Assembly: GCF_030272615.1 (NCBI RefSeq)
Contig: NC_081409.1
Coordinates: forward strand, 873,634,626 to 873,698,625
Length of the DNA stretch: 64,000 nt
Direction of reading: 5' to 3'
Origin: Cryptomeria japonica
Taxonomy: Eukaryota; Streptophyta; Pinopsida; Cupressales; Cupressaceae
Shown: positions 43,806 through 56,262 of the stretch, piece by piece
Layout of the letters: the number at the start of each line of letters is the position of its first letter
Position numbering within the stretch: position 1 is the first letter of the stretch
Notes under the pieces: model-generated
Databases searched by the model: none
The model's input: only the letters and a program-made list of their open reading frames with translations
What the model was told of the DNA's origin: nothing
Translations under genes and position numbers: made by a program

Positions 43806-45064
43806 TGTCTAATCCAACTATAATAATAACTCTAATTGAAATCTCAACCTGAAGTTTGGACATTAATCTAGTAAAGTTACTATTTTCATGGCTAGTGTTC
43901 ATTTAGTTATGAACCCAGGGACGTAAAACTTGAAATGGGTCTGCACTATATATGCACTAAGTTCCTTCAATAGCTATTTTGCATTGCTACAATAACTAAC
44001 ATTATGCAAAAAGGAAAGGCAAGAATGGAAATTATAGAAGGCTACAGGAAAACTTATAAAAACAATGCTGGAATGATCTAATATAAATAACAGAAATCAC
44101 TACGTTCTGGCTTGGCTGCAGGAACAATCAGTGGATCTATTTCCAGTGGCTCAGGAATAGTCAAGGCGTGAACTTCTACTGCAACTAAAGAAGAACTAAT
44201 TTCAATGAGCATAAACATAGGATCACTCACCAAGTGGACCCCCTTGGATGAGTGATATCAAGCTTCCAAAAAAAATACTTTTAGCAAATCTGAACAACAT
44301 ATTTTTTATCCATTGCTTCCAAAAAATGATTACATGTTTGAAAATAAAACTCAAGAATGCTTATCAAAATTCTCTACTCTATTCCTTTCTATTCTATCTA
44401 AACTCTAAGGAAAAAGGAAGAGCTTATTAAAAAGAAAATATCAACTACGATGGACAACTCAAATCACGCCCAGAAGAAGAGGTGGATGATTGACTGATGA
44501 AGAAGATAACTAGAGCTTTGCTGCAAGAAACATCGATCTAAACCGAACCATAGTCTTTGCATTCCATGGCGGTGTTTTGCGAATTCAATGCCCACTAAAG
44601 TTAAACTTTCGTAGTCCTGCTTGGCTGCTCCACTCATGTCGTACCTTGCGCTCGCTTGGCTCCTCTTCAATTTGATCTCCAGTTATTTCTTACGTGATTC
44701 TTCCTTCTTCAGGTGCGAAAGGAGAATATCCACTGTGGCATCAATTATTATCTACACTAAAACAAAAACAACATACAAGGACATGCATATGCATTTAATT
44801 TAATTAACACATTCATTAATTCACATATGATATTACCCTAAATAATCTGCATAGCAACAGGAACAAATAACTTAGCTATAGGAATAAATTGCATGGCTGT
44901 AGGAATAGACCAGTAAAGTTGAAACATGATTTCATAAGTTCAGGTTTAACACATGGAATACATATAGTCAACTTACAATAATTCACTACTACTATGCAAA
45001 CCAAAAGATGTCAAAAACCTAAGAGTTTTTGATGATAAAAACATGACAAAGTCTCAACTTATCA
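43806..45064 (-). repeat. 3' LTR of element G
   Basis: Pairs with 61235-62496. On the minus strand TGATAAGTTGAGAC...GACA. Holds a TATA-like GCATATATAGTGC near 43943-43955 and three copies, about 21 bases apart, of a word like GCNNNAGGAANAAAT (44853-44907). Confidence 0.92.
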
Positions 45065-45080
45065 TGCCCCCCAACTTTAA
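45065..45080 (-). other. Polypurine tract of element G
   Basis: Minus strand TTAAAGTTGGGGGGCA directly before the LTR start TGATAAG. Confidence 0.88.
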
Positions 45081-45344
45081 GAGTTTGTTGATCCTACAGC
45101 AAAAGGAAAATTTCTGACTCTTGCAGTAACTCTTAAATCACCAATGGTGCCCTAACTTGTCCCCCCTGAAGCCAAGTTCCAATAAAATCCTTTCATTTTT
45201 TCTAGCTTGGACCATCTAGCTGTTTCTTCTATGATTGCATCATAGTTTTGCTCTGCACGTTGACATGCCAAAAGCGGCCACATAAGGATTGGGGGTTGAA
45301 AGATCAATGGTAGCTAGTTGTTGGCTTTCTCCCTGCCTAACTAT

Positions 45345-47428
45345 ATATATCTGGGGGCTCTTTGCATGGTTGCATTAAAAAAATTAGTGAATAAGGTTCT
45401 CCTTGTTTTAACTGTTCTGGTAGATTATTCCAGAGCTGAGTTAACCCTTCTATTGCAGTTGTCATGTCAGTCTAAATCAATTGCTCATATGCTTGATATA
45501 CTTCTTCTCTCATTGGAAGCATTAATTTTCTAACATCATCTCATACCAGTAATTTATGCCAATCATAATAAAGAACTCTTGGTGCTTCTGATTCCCTCCT
45601 TAATGGTAATGGATAGTCAAACTCTAATTTTTCATACTCCTTGACTTGTGCCCCCATGATAATCTCATTTTGGATCTATGACATTAAAGCTTTGATATGG
45701 ATATCCCCAATATACAATAAAGAGTTCCACTCTCTGTCTGAGGGTACAACATAGTTATGTAAGTACAATTCACATAGAAAATTCTTCACAGTAGGTGGAG
45801 AGGTTTGGTAAGCATAAAATAATTATTCAGGTATTTCTAAAGAAGGGCTAAGGTCCCCAACAATGTAGTTTAGTTTGAAGTTCAGATACCACTCTTTTAA
45901 GTGTACTGCATAAACTCTTGGAGGTGACCTACATTGAATCAACTCAAGAACCATATCGAAAATTATTTCCACCTTAGCCTCTAATTCCTCAATTCTGTTA
46001 TCTCTCTTTTCAATTTCCTTTTTCTATTTATCAATAATCCCTTGCAACCTAGCCCTCTCTATTTCCCATTGTCTAAAAAATGTTAAAGCAATAGATAAAC
46101 TACTTAGGGATGAAGGAGGTCTAATAGGTTCTACCTTAGACCATGGGATTTTCTCAATAAACTCCTTAATCTATGCTGGCATCTCTCCAATATTTTCTTC
46201 AGGCTGTTGTGGAATATCTCTAACAGTTTCTTCAAATTGTTGTGCCACAGAAGCAAGATTTGCTAGTTTATCCTCAGCAACATTTTCTTGGATTTCATCC
46301 TCCATAAGGCTTCCTTCTTCTTGAATTTCAATATTTGTAGGGCTTCCTTCCTCAGAAGTTTCCATTGTAATAACCTCTGTCAGATTACCCACAGGATGAG
46401 TCTTTTGTGTCTTGCTATGTGTTCTTCTTACATAAACTTTTGGAATGGCTGCAGGACTTGCTTCAGTTGCTGCAGGAGTTTTTAGTTTTGTCCTACGCCT
46501 CTTGGCTACAGGAGGAATCTGAGTTACCTGCGGCTGGGTCATGAGTTCTTCCTTTGTTTCATCCCTTTCCAACTCTTTTCCCTTCCTTCACAGAACTGCC
46601 AAATCTCTTTGAAGAGAAGTAGAGGGTTGTTCTTCACCTGATTTTGCTATCTTTTCCTCCATAATTACCACGACTCCTTCAGCAACAAGCAAATCCTCAT
46701 CTACAGCAACTACGAGGGAAAAGGGTTTTGCAACATTTTCTTCTTCAACTAGTGGGTTATCTACAACAGGGGCATTTTCAACCCTAAATTGATGTATCCT
46801 CAAATACACCCCATTCCATTTGTGAAACATCTCTTAGGGACTGTTGTACAAGTAGCTTAATCAATCCATGATGGCTTATGGAGCGATTTCCATTTTTCTG
46901 CGTCTCCTTAGTGCTTGTAGAAATTAGGTGGTATAAGAAATTAGGAACATTCACTCACCGACCATGCCACAGATGACTAAGTAATTTAAAATGAGGTGAA
47001 TGCAGATTTGAATATCGCCCCTCACATGTAATGTATTTCATAACATACAAAGCTACTTGAGGCCAATGTGTTGGTAGAGAAACCCTTCTAGTTCCTTGTT
47101 TGTCCACCATTAAGGGTCCATCCGTGGGAATTGTGAACTCCACCCTAGCGCTCCTTGCATCTTTTGATTCTAGAAACAACTCTCCTTCCTGTGGCAACCC
47201 CATTACTTTTGCTATTCACTGCTCCATAGAAATAACCCTCAAACCTTTAACTGTAGCTTCACCTTCATTAAAGGAATGCATAAATTCTGCAACAATTTCT
47301 TTGTTGTAATCCCTAATTTTCAAGAAGTAATCCAACTAGACATGGTGTTTGAAATAATGCTCACAAAGAGCATCCTGCAACAACACTTCATGAACCGTTG
47401 GCTCATGACGAATTGGATCACCACCCAT
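45345..47428 (-). pseudogene. Third ORF of element G, about 690 codons, downstream of integrase
   Basis: Start ATG at 47426-47428 (MGGDPIRHEPTVHEV). One ancestral frame with about nine stops and one frameshift near 46840. Regions: a globular N-terminus (EIVAEFMHSFNEGEATVKGL; MGLPQEGELF; LPTHWPQVALYVMKYITCEG; FKLLSHLWHGR; VNVPNFLYHLI), an acidic Val/Glu stretch, a basic middle with KRRRTK and PAAT/PAAI repeats, a Glu-rich stretch, a short coiled coil and a C-terminal helical part (WHKLLV, MREEVYQAYEQL). I see no signal peptide or membrane segment, so nothing supports an envelope role. The N-terminus loosely recalls plant-transposon-associated domains found next to Athila pol. Function unknown. 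Confidence 0.68.
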
Positions 47429-47902
47429 TTCTTACTCTACTATTTTTTCTCTGTAGTTGAACCAAAATATCTGAAAAACTTACTAAATTGAAATTCCCTC
47501 ACATATCTCAATTCTGGCAGTAGAATTTATTATTCCCTTGCATGAAAGAATAGCATAATAAGTAATGATGGGAAAAAAAAAATTCAAAGTATCAAAAAGG
47601 ACTGATAATTAATCACTTTGGAAACTGAACCATAAAGCACCCCCCCCCCCCCCCAACTTAACCTAGCACATGTCCACACAAGCTAACAAGATTTTGGGTA
47701 GTGGAGCGGATTTAAACATGATATAATTATAATGAACTAATAAATGCATAATTAAAAAAAAACACAATATACACGTACCTGTAGTTGTACAAAAATGACA
47801 GCGAGATGAAGTGAAATGATAGGCAAGAATGTGGGATGGAATGTCATGGATGGAATTTTATGTATGGAGAAGAATATTCCCATATAATATGGAAATATTT
47901 TA
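47429..47902 (-). other. Spacer between integrase and third ORF of element G
   Basis: Non-coding; holds the poly-C tract below. Confidence 0.6.
47636..47660 (-). other. Internal polypurine tract, element G
   Basis: The minus strand has GTTAAGTTG followed by a run of about 15 G (47640-47654). The core AAGTTGGGGGG is the same as in the terminal polypurine tract at 45065-45080. Run length may be affected by sequencing. Confidence 0.7.
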
Positions 47903-49470
47903 TTATGAAGCCGCAAATATGTTCACTGCAGAAACTACAGGAGCTTTACCTTTAATACCTTGCTCAATTGCAATAGGAAGCTGATGAGATGCTGCAGGAT
48001 CATTTTCAGTTGCTGCAGGAACTTTGTCAGTTGCTGCAGGAACCTCTATGTCATTTTGTGGAGCAAACTGCAACATGAACTCTTCTTTAGTAGCTTGCTT
48101 ATGATACAAACGTAGTCAGTGACCATTTACTAAGAGTTTAAATCAAACAGGTTCAATTGTGGACAAATGAACAACTCCATTTTGGAAAACTTCTTCTATC
48201 TCATATAGACCTAACCAACTGGTTTGAAGCTTTCCCATTGCATCTTTATATCTAGAATCATACAATAGTGCCCAGTCACCATTCTTAAATTTATTTTCCC
48301 TAATATATTTATCATGCCATTTCGCTCTTTGATTTTGAATCAATTCTATTTGTTGAACAACTATCTTTCTCCATTCATCTAGAGCATTTAATTGTTGAAT
48401 GTGTTCTTTCTGTGTTGCAGACAATGTCATATTTAATTGCAAAGTTGTCCTTGGGGTTTTATGCTCAAATTCAATAGGCATCATTGTTGTTTTGCCATAA
48501 ACCATCTCAAAAGGTTTGAAACCAATTGGTGTTTTCCAAGTTGTTCTATATGCCCAAATTGCTTCTGATAGCTTGTGAGACCAATCTTTCTTGTGAATAG
48601 ACACTATTTTTGTAATAATAGCCTCAAGCTCTCTATTTGTAACTTCTACCTGTCCATTATCCTATGGATGATATGGAGTAGATTTTCTATGCCTTATATT
48701 GTATTCATTGACCAAAGCTTTTATCAATGTTGAAGTAAATTGAGGTCCCTGGTCTGAGACAATCTCCCTTGGTACTCCATATCTTGTAAATATCTCTTCA
48801 TAAAGAAACTCTGCTACCTTATTATCTCTTGCATGTGTCATAGCATGAGCTTCTACCAATTTTATTATATATTCTGTACATACCAATATATAAGATTTGC
48901 CATTAGAAGGTGGATCAATTGGGCCAACAAAATCTAATCCCCACTTGTCAAATGGTACAACTAATATTTGAGGATATAGTGGCATCTCATTAGATTTTGT
49001 AGGTCTTCCCATTTGCTAACATCTGTCACATTTCCGTGTGTACTGAGCCAATATTATCCCGTATTGAGTATTTTCAATGTTGTTCTTTTGGCAGCAAAAT
49101 GACCCCCACATGGCTCATCATGACATGCATGCAGGATGTCATATGTTTCATCTTCTCTAACACATCTTCGCATGACTTGGTTAGGTCCAGTATAAAATAG
49201 ACAATCTGCAATCCATGAGAAGTTAAAACTCTTTTCAACTAGCAACCTTCTTTCCTTAGGAGAGAAATAAACTGGCATCTTAGCTGCAGCTAAATAGTTG
49301 GCAATATCAGCATACCAAGGAGTGTGAACCTTTATGAGAAACAAATATTCATATAGAAAAGTGTCATCTGTTACTATAGAATCTTCTTGCAATTGAAGTC
49401 GTGAAAGATAATCTACAACCACATTAGACTTCCCTAGTTAATCAACAACTGTTATATCAAATTCTTGCAT
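47903..49470 (-). pseudogene. Gypsy integrase, element G
   Basis: VVDYLSRLQ (end of RNase H linker), HHCC zinc region with HACHDEPCGGHFAAKRT, core with WGLDFVGPID, IVSDQGPQF and, after a TAG in the usual HPQDNGQ (about 48656-48664), VEVTNRELE, so all three acidic residues survive. C-terminal EHIQQLNALDEWR, WHDKYIRENKF and WLGLYEIEEVF; a variable tail with VPAATDK-type repeats ends at 47903. Stops near 49050, 49012-49018, 48605-48660 and 48110-48140. Confidence 0.88.
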
Positions 49471-50870
49471 CAACAATAATCATCGAGCTAATCTACCAGT
49501 GATTGATGGCTTATTCATGAGATATCTAATTGCAGTATGATCTGTATGCACAAATATGGGATATCCTTTGATATAGTGTCTAAATTTGTTAAGTGCATAT
49601 ATGATAGCTAGCATTTCCTTCTCAGTAACTGTGTAATTCAATTCAGGTCCCTGGAAATTTTTGCTAATATAATATATTGCATTTTCCAATTTGTCAATTT
49701 TCTGTCCTAACACTACTCCTATTGCATAATCAGATGCATCTGTATGGATCTGGAATGGCAGAGACCAATTTGGCCCTTTAAGAACCAGTGCTTGAGTCAA
49801 AGCATGCTTAAGCTTTAAGAAAGATTCATTTCATGTTGGGGTCCATTTAAATTATGCATCTTTAGTAAGCAGTGAATATAAGGGACTTGCAATTTTATTG
49901 AAATCTTTGATAAACCATCTGTAGTATCTAGCATGACCAAGAAAACTTCTTACATCTTTTTGCTTCTCAGTGTCATTAATATGCTGAATGACCTCAATCT
50001 TTGCTGGATCCACCTGGATGCCTTGTACAAAGATATGATGACCAAGGACTATTCCTTCTTCCATCATGATGAAACACTTCTCACTATTTAAGGACAAATT
50101 GTAGTCTTCACATCGCTGTAAAACTTTCTTCAGATTACCCAATGCTTGCTCAAATTCAAAACCATAGGTTGTAAAGTCATCCATGTAAATTTCCATAATA
50201 TCTTGAGAAATATCAAAAAATATACTGATCACTACTCTTTGAAAAGTGGCTAGAGCATTACACAACCCAAAAAGAAGAATAGAATATGCATACATGCCCC
50301 ATGGGCAAGTAAATGTTGCCTTCTCTTGATCCTCGGGGGCTATCTAGATCTAATTGTAGCCACTAAATCCATCAAGGAATGAAAAATATCTTTTACCAGC
50401 TAGAGAATCCAATACCTGATCCACAAATGGTAATGGAAAATGATCTTTTCTTGTTGCTAAGTTTAGAGCTCTATAATCAACACATACCCTCCATTTTCCT
50501 CCTTTTTTAGGGACTATCACCAGAGGTGATACCCATTGACTGTCAGAGATAGGATAGATAAACCCAGCTTTTAACAATTTCTGCAATTCTTCTTTAACTA
50601 TCTCCTTCAAGGTGGGATTCACTCTTCTTTGAGGTTGTCTAAGTGGGAAACACTCATCCTTTATATAAATACGATGGGTAAAAACTATTGGATCAATCCC
50701 ATTCATATCCTTGTAATCCCATGCAAAAGCATTTTTATGAAGTTTCAACAAGTCCACAAGGCCCTCTTTTTGAGTATCTGATAGATCTTTATTGATATTC
50801 AAATATTTATTCCATTCCACCTCTATCTTAATAGTAAGATCAATCTGGTTTATATCAGAAAAATGAGAAG
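49471..50870 (-). pseudogene. Gypsy reverse transcriptase and RNase H, element G
   Basis: RT with VIVPKKGGKWRVCVDYRALN, FSFLDGFSGYN, a TAG, then ILLFGLCNALATFQR and YMDD at 50176-50187; VRSFLGHARYYRWFI; RNase H with IHTDASDYAIGVVLGQK, ELNYTVTEKEMLAI and FVHTDHTAIRYL. The RNase H catalytic residues look present. Stops at about 50347, 49850 and 49477. One RNase H only. Confidence 0.9.
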
Positions 50871-52000
50871 AAGATAATTACCACGGCAACATAGTATGCA
50901 ATATATCAGTGGCTGCAGGAAAGTCCAAACCTACAATATTCGGAACCAATTCCTACAATTTTTTCTCTTCTATTAATTTATTTATCAGGATTTTATAAAG
51001 AATTGAGATTCCTCATCATATAACTACATGAGTGGTCGTCGATTAATCACCATTTCTTCAGATTCTTCTCCCAAGATAGACCAAATGGCTTGATGTTGTT
51101 CAAGTTGGGGTTGTGCTGGAGAATACAAGGCTAATGTTTTTATAGAACTCCCATCTGAAATAGTCATATCCCCTAGTCTACACCTAATATATGTATCAGA
51201 TGTGGCAAGCCAAGGTCTACCCAAAATGACCGGATATCCTCCCAATGTTGCCTTTGGAGATAAAATCATAAAGTTTGTAGGATTTTCCGAGGAATCTAGA
51301 ATAACTACTACATACTCTATAATACCATCAGGTCTCACTGTAGAGCTATCAGCAAGCTGTAGAACTATGGGTGTAGGCCTTAAACTATTGATCTCAAGAT
51401 GTTTCATTACTTCCCTTGTCATTACATTAATGGCTGCCCCTAAATCAATTAAAATGTTTTTAATTTGACTGTCATTAATGACTATACTCACAACAGGACT
51501 ACCTGGATCAAAATACTTTGGAATGGCAATCTTACCTAGCATAATATCAGCTAGTTGACCCATAACATGAACTATTTGTGGATCCTTTTTCTTCCTGCCA
51601 GATTTTTTTAGACATGCTTCTCTCAATACCTTACCATATATGGGAACATCCTTTATTGCTTGCAACAATGAAAGTTTAACACAAATGTGCTTTAATTGAT
51701 CAATAATATCAAAGCTTTGTTGTTGTTCAGTGGGAACTTCTTTTTCTTGCAATCTCTGGGGAAATGGTGGCAATATTTGATTCTGAGGTATTGTATCTGT
51801 TGGATTGGATATTTCTTGCTCCTCCTTTACCTCAGTGATAACTGGATGAGAGGGATTAGGTAAATTTGTTTCAGATTGGAGGTGACCGTCATCTAGTGAT
51901 AAAGAATAGGTTGGGTACTGATTAACATCAGCTGAATAAACTTCTTGTTGTTGCTGAGACTTGATATTTGGATTTGACAATGCTTGAGTAGGCAACTATG
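50871..52000 (-). pseudogene. Gypsy protease, element G
   Basis: A 323-codon frame (51024-51995): a Gln/Pro-rich linker, CVKLSLLQAIKDVPIYGK, then retropepsin with IDLGAAINVM (Ser of the DSG triad is Leu) at about 51425-51455, LQLADSS, PDGIIEYV and VILGRPWLATSD. Bases 50871-51023 link to RT with stops. Asp is kept, but the triad change predicts an inactive enzyme. Confidence 0.85.
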
Positions 52001-52821
52001 TTGGTTTAGGTGGTGCAACAGTAGCTGTAGGAGGAGGCATTAAAGCAAGAGGTTGTGGATGCTAAATAGGCGGTTGATAACTAGAAGATTGGGCATTCCA
52101 TGGTTGGCTTCCCCTCCATTGAGAAGTAGGTTGCCAGTTCCCTTGAAACTGGTTTCCTTGGCCCTGAGGTGGGTACCAGTTCCCCTGTGGCTACTGCCAC
52201 TGTGGCATTTGGTTAGCAAAATGTTTCCCTTGGCCTTCTAAACCATACCAATTTTGATAGTTACCAAGATTTTGAGAATACGGTGATTGCCATTGGTTAT
52301 TTGGTACATAAGAATTTCCACTATAACCAGAAAAAGAAAGTGGATCAGGTGGCATACCTTGTCTCTGGAAATTTGGTCTTCTTTGAGCAACATAGAAGAA
52401 TTTCTCATCCTCACCTTGAATTGGTGTAAAGTCAGGTACCTCCACATTTGCAACCATCTTACATCTGCAATCTTTCTTTCGCTATTTACAATGAGGATAG
52501 AATTCTGCAAGGAATGCATAAGCTTCCTCACGCTTCTTCTTAGTTGCCAATGTATCCAACTGGGTGGCCATATTGTTTATAATGTTCTCCTTGAAGTCCT
52601 TTAACAGATGACTAAGTTCCAATCTAGAAACTCTAGTTCCAAGTGCTGATAATGGTGCCCCTGGTTTAAATCTCCTATTCTTCTTAGAAGTGGATCTGGA
52701 ATACTTCTTGCAAATTTGTCCTATTTCAGTCCAAGTGGATTGTGTAATATCACCTTCTCCCATCAGATCCAAGGAATCAGTGCATTCATCACTGATTCCC
52801 CTCAAAAATATCAATTTGAGG
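52001..52821 (-). pseudogene. Gag C-terminal half, element G
   Basis: Continues Gag after the E insertion: LIFLRGISDECTDSLDLMG, ITQSTWTEIGQICKKYSRS, ELSHLLKDFKENI, then a zinc knuckle worn to CK...KKDCRCK with a stop between (about 52475-52485), and a Gln/Asn/Trp/Gly-rich tail (NYQNWYGLEGQG). Stops at 52482 and near 52190. Confidence 0.8.
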
Positions 52822-52826
52822 GAATC
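52822..52826. repeat. TSD of element E, left copy (GAATC)
   Basis: Right copy AAATC at 60425-60429, one G/A difference. The Gag frame of G is continuous across the left copy. Confidence 0.8.
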
Positions 52827-54328
52827 TGATAGTTCTGATACTTAATGTAAGTATAGATGCCAAGCTAACAAGATGAGAAGGGGGGCTGAATCATACAAAC
52901 TTAATCTTCCATAAAAACAACAGATTCAACCTCGGTAACATATACTTCAACAATATAACTAAAACTACTAAACATGCAAACTTATAAGCATATAAACATC
53001 ACAACACTCATAACACCAGATTTAACATGGAAACCCAAATAGGGAAAAACCACTGTGGTATTTCAGACCCACTAAGAAATATACTCTTCTAGAGTATGCT
53101 CAGTTAAAAGCAAATCATGTTAAAGACTACAAACACATTGCTAGATGTAACCCGGTTAAGGGATTTCCCTCAAATCTGTTAGAATCTTCACCTTGTTAGA
53201 AGTGACCTTGTCAAAGGATTTCAAACACTCAATCAGAATGTCACCTTGCTAGAGGGTTTTACAAATAAGACTATTAAGTCCACTCGGTTAAGAGATTTTT
53301 TATCACTTGACAAAATAATAGTAATAAAAATCTATCTACAACTTCACATCTAAAATGCTAAAGCAAATTCTTATTTTCTCAGTACAATCTAGTCATAGGA
53401 CTTATCTTGTCCCTTTGTTGGGCTCTATACTATGTTATTCAAACAGGTCTTCAAGCTTCTACACTCGGTAATCACTATGTAGCATCCCTGTGCTTACACT
53501 TGCTCGCATACATTGTTTATTAACAGTTCCTTATTTATAAACAATTTGCCAACCACTTAATCTCCTTGATCACATTTCCCATGATCAATCATAGCCATTA
53601 GATCTTCAAACTTGACCAGGTTCAATGTATCCTTCGATCTGAAAACATTTTACCCCACCTTGGAACTTGCATACATTTCTTGGAACTTGTGCTAGGGTAT
53701 TGCGATTCAATCTAAGCTATAGATCTTCCTGCCCATTTTCCTTTGCCATAGATTCTTTAACAACCTTTATACACGTTGCAACAATCATTTGGTCACAACC
53801 AGCTCATCAACTTCCTTCATTAAATAATGCTTTTATTCATTCAATGCTTTCTATTACAGCTCGGTTGCAACTTGGTAAATACTAAACTTCACTCCGTAGA
53901 CATTTTGCCTTCATTAACTGATAGCGATAACCTTAGGGTTTACCGACTAGGTTCTTTGCTTGGTAACATAGTATAGTATTAACCTTACAAACAATAGCAT
54001 ATGTAGGATATCAAAAAACAATCTAAACATCATGATCTCATCATTGTCTAACTCGGTAATAGTTTCCCATTGAATAACTTATTCCTCCCCTTATTCATCA
54101 CATTCTTTCTATGTCTTTTACCGACATCTTTATGCTCACCAAATCATACTTCTTAAGATATGGCAACATCATACTGAATTAGAAAATCAACTTCTTGACA
54201 TCAATGACAAAATAATAATATTAAGACAGTAAACATCCTTAATCAATTATATCCATAATCATCAACAACCTTCCCAGTATCCTTATTGAAATGCTAACAA
54301 TCTCCCTTTATCTGTTATAATGCCAACA
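52827..54328 (-). repeat. 3' LTR of element E
   Basis: On the minus strand TGTTGGCATTATAACAG...CTATCA. TATA-like TTATAAATAA is the complement of 53531-53540, conserved box 53024-53074, GTTAGAGG/GTTAAAG-like boxes 53095-53310. Confidence 0.93.
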
Positions 54329-54714
54329 ATCTCCCCCTTTGGCATTGATTGCAAAACCAATTGATTTGACTTAAATGATTCAGATTCAGATTGTTGTGAG
54401 ATTCTAAAATGCTCTCCTCCTATCATCAGATTTCTCCCCCATACATTAGTCTTTTCGCATTTTCTTCAGTCTTCTCCCCCTTTGACAACAATGCCAAAAA
54501 GTAAAGAACTAAAACATGATTTCTTCTGCTGAGAAGTGAATTCCTTGCTGTTATGTGTCAACTCAATCTTAGTCAAAGCATTTTGTCTATAATTCCTGTT
54601 CCCTATATTTGTTTCCTGCACACCTTTAGAAAACCTCCTAAAGTGTGTAAATCAGCATCAACTCTTAAAAGATATTCTATAGAGTCATCGAATTGATGCT
54701 TTCACCGAACTTGG
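54329..54714 (-). other. Polypurine tracts and 3' untranslated region of element E
   Basis: Primary tract AAAGGGGGAGAT at 54329-54340, plus two more GGGGGAGAA tracts at 54433-54440 and 54473-54485. Non-coding. Confidence 0.75.
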
Positions 54715-56262
54715 TCAGTGAATGGAAGATAGGGGTAGGACCCCTAACTGACTTCTAAGATACTCAAAAGTGTCCCTTGGTAGTGGCTTGGTGAAGATAT
54801 CTGCTATTTGTTCCTTTGTGTTAACATACTCCAACACCACTTTCTTCTCTTGAACTTCTTCTCTAAGATAATGATACTTGATAGAGATGTGCTTTGTCTT
54901 AGAGTGCATAACAAGATTCTTTGAAATTTTTATGGTACTAGTATTGTCACAGAATATAGTTACTGGCTTGATAAATTTCTCATTTATACCTTCCAACAGT
55001 TGTTTGATCCATGCTATATTGGTGCAATTCAATGCTACAGCAACATATTCAACTTCTGTTGTTGACTGTGAAACACATCCTTGTTTCTTGCTAAGCCAAC
55101 TCACTAGTCTTTTTCCTTAAAAAAGAGCTCCTCCACTTGTGCTTTTTCTGTCATCAATGTTTCCTGCCCAATCAACATCAGTATAAACTTTTAAATCAAA
55201 AATATTTCCTTTCTAATATACTAAGCCATAATCTTCAGTGCCTTTCAGGTATCTAAAAATTCTCTTGATTGTTGTCATGTGTGTTTCCTTAGGATCTGGA
55301 GAAAATCTTGCAACTATACCTACTGCATGTGCTATGTATGGTCTGCTATGAACAACATATTGTAGCTTTCCAATCATGGATCGGTAAAGTGTCTCATCAA
55401 TAGATGCAGATTCATCATTCTTTGATAATTTACAGTTGGTAGTCATAGGAGTACTTACTGGTTTTGAATTCTCCATTCCAAATTTCTTCAAGATTTCCTT
55501 TATGTACTTGGATTGAGTAATTAAAATCTCATCTTTCATTTGCAGTATTTGTAAACCTATAAAATACTTTATCTCACCGATTAATGACATCTCAAATTCT
55601 TTTCTCATTTCATTTCCAAAGTTCTTTCATAGAGAGTCATTCCCACAAAAGATAATATCATCAACAAATATGGTTGAGATCAGTATTCAATTTTCATCAT
55701 TCTTCATGTACATATTGTTGTTTTCACTTGTCCTTATAAAACCAATCTTGATTAAATAAGAGGGCAATCTTTCATACCATGCTCTAGGTGCTTGTTTCAG
55801 ACCATATAAAGCTTTGTTCAATTTACATACCTGATCTTTATTCTTGTCTTCAACAAATCCTTCAGGTTGTTCAATAAAAACTTCTTCTTCTAATATACCA
55901 TTCAGAAATGTAGATTTGACATCCATTTGATATACCTTGAAATTTTTGAAAGTAGCCAACAATGTTCTTACTCCTTCAAGTCTTGCCACAGGTGCAAAAG
56001 TCTCACCATAATCAATTCCCTCTTCTTGAGCATATCCTTTGCAAACTAGTCTTTCTTTATTTCGAATGACCTCACCTTTTTCATTCAGCTTGTTTTTGAA
56101 AATCCACTTTGTACAGATTACATTTTTGTCCTTCGGTCTTAGGACCAGTGTCCATGAGTCATTCTTATTGATTTGATCAATCTCTTCTGTCATAGCATTT
56201 ATCCAATCTTCACTATTAAATGCCTCTTTCACTATTCTCGATTCAAATTCAGATATCAAACA
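54715..56262 (-). pseudogene. Copia reverse transcriptase and RNase H, element E
   Basis: RT with [40 protein letters not shown] and [15 protein letters not shown]; the catalytic motif is FVDD (55657-55668). Then MIGKLQYVVHSRPYIAHAVG, RNase H with SWLSKKQGC, SQSTTEVEYVA and ADIFTKPLPRDTFEYL. Stops at about 55685, 55622, 55210 and 55110. Confidence 0.9.

Noticed and set aside
43806-43902. N-terminus of a 143-codon frame at 43471-43902
   Set aside because: These bases are LTR of G; the TSD AGTGA at 43801-43805 marks the border.
45345-47428. Envelope protein in G
   Set aside because: No signal peptide, membrane segment or cleavage site is visible in the traced frame.
47640-47654. Poly-C run as assembly error
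   Set aside because: Its flank matches the terminal polypurine tract, so a real tract is likely, although the exact length may be wrong.
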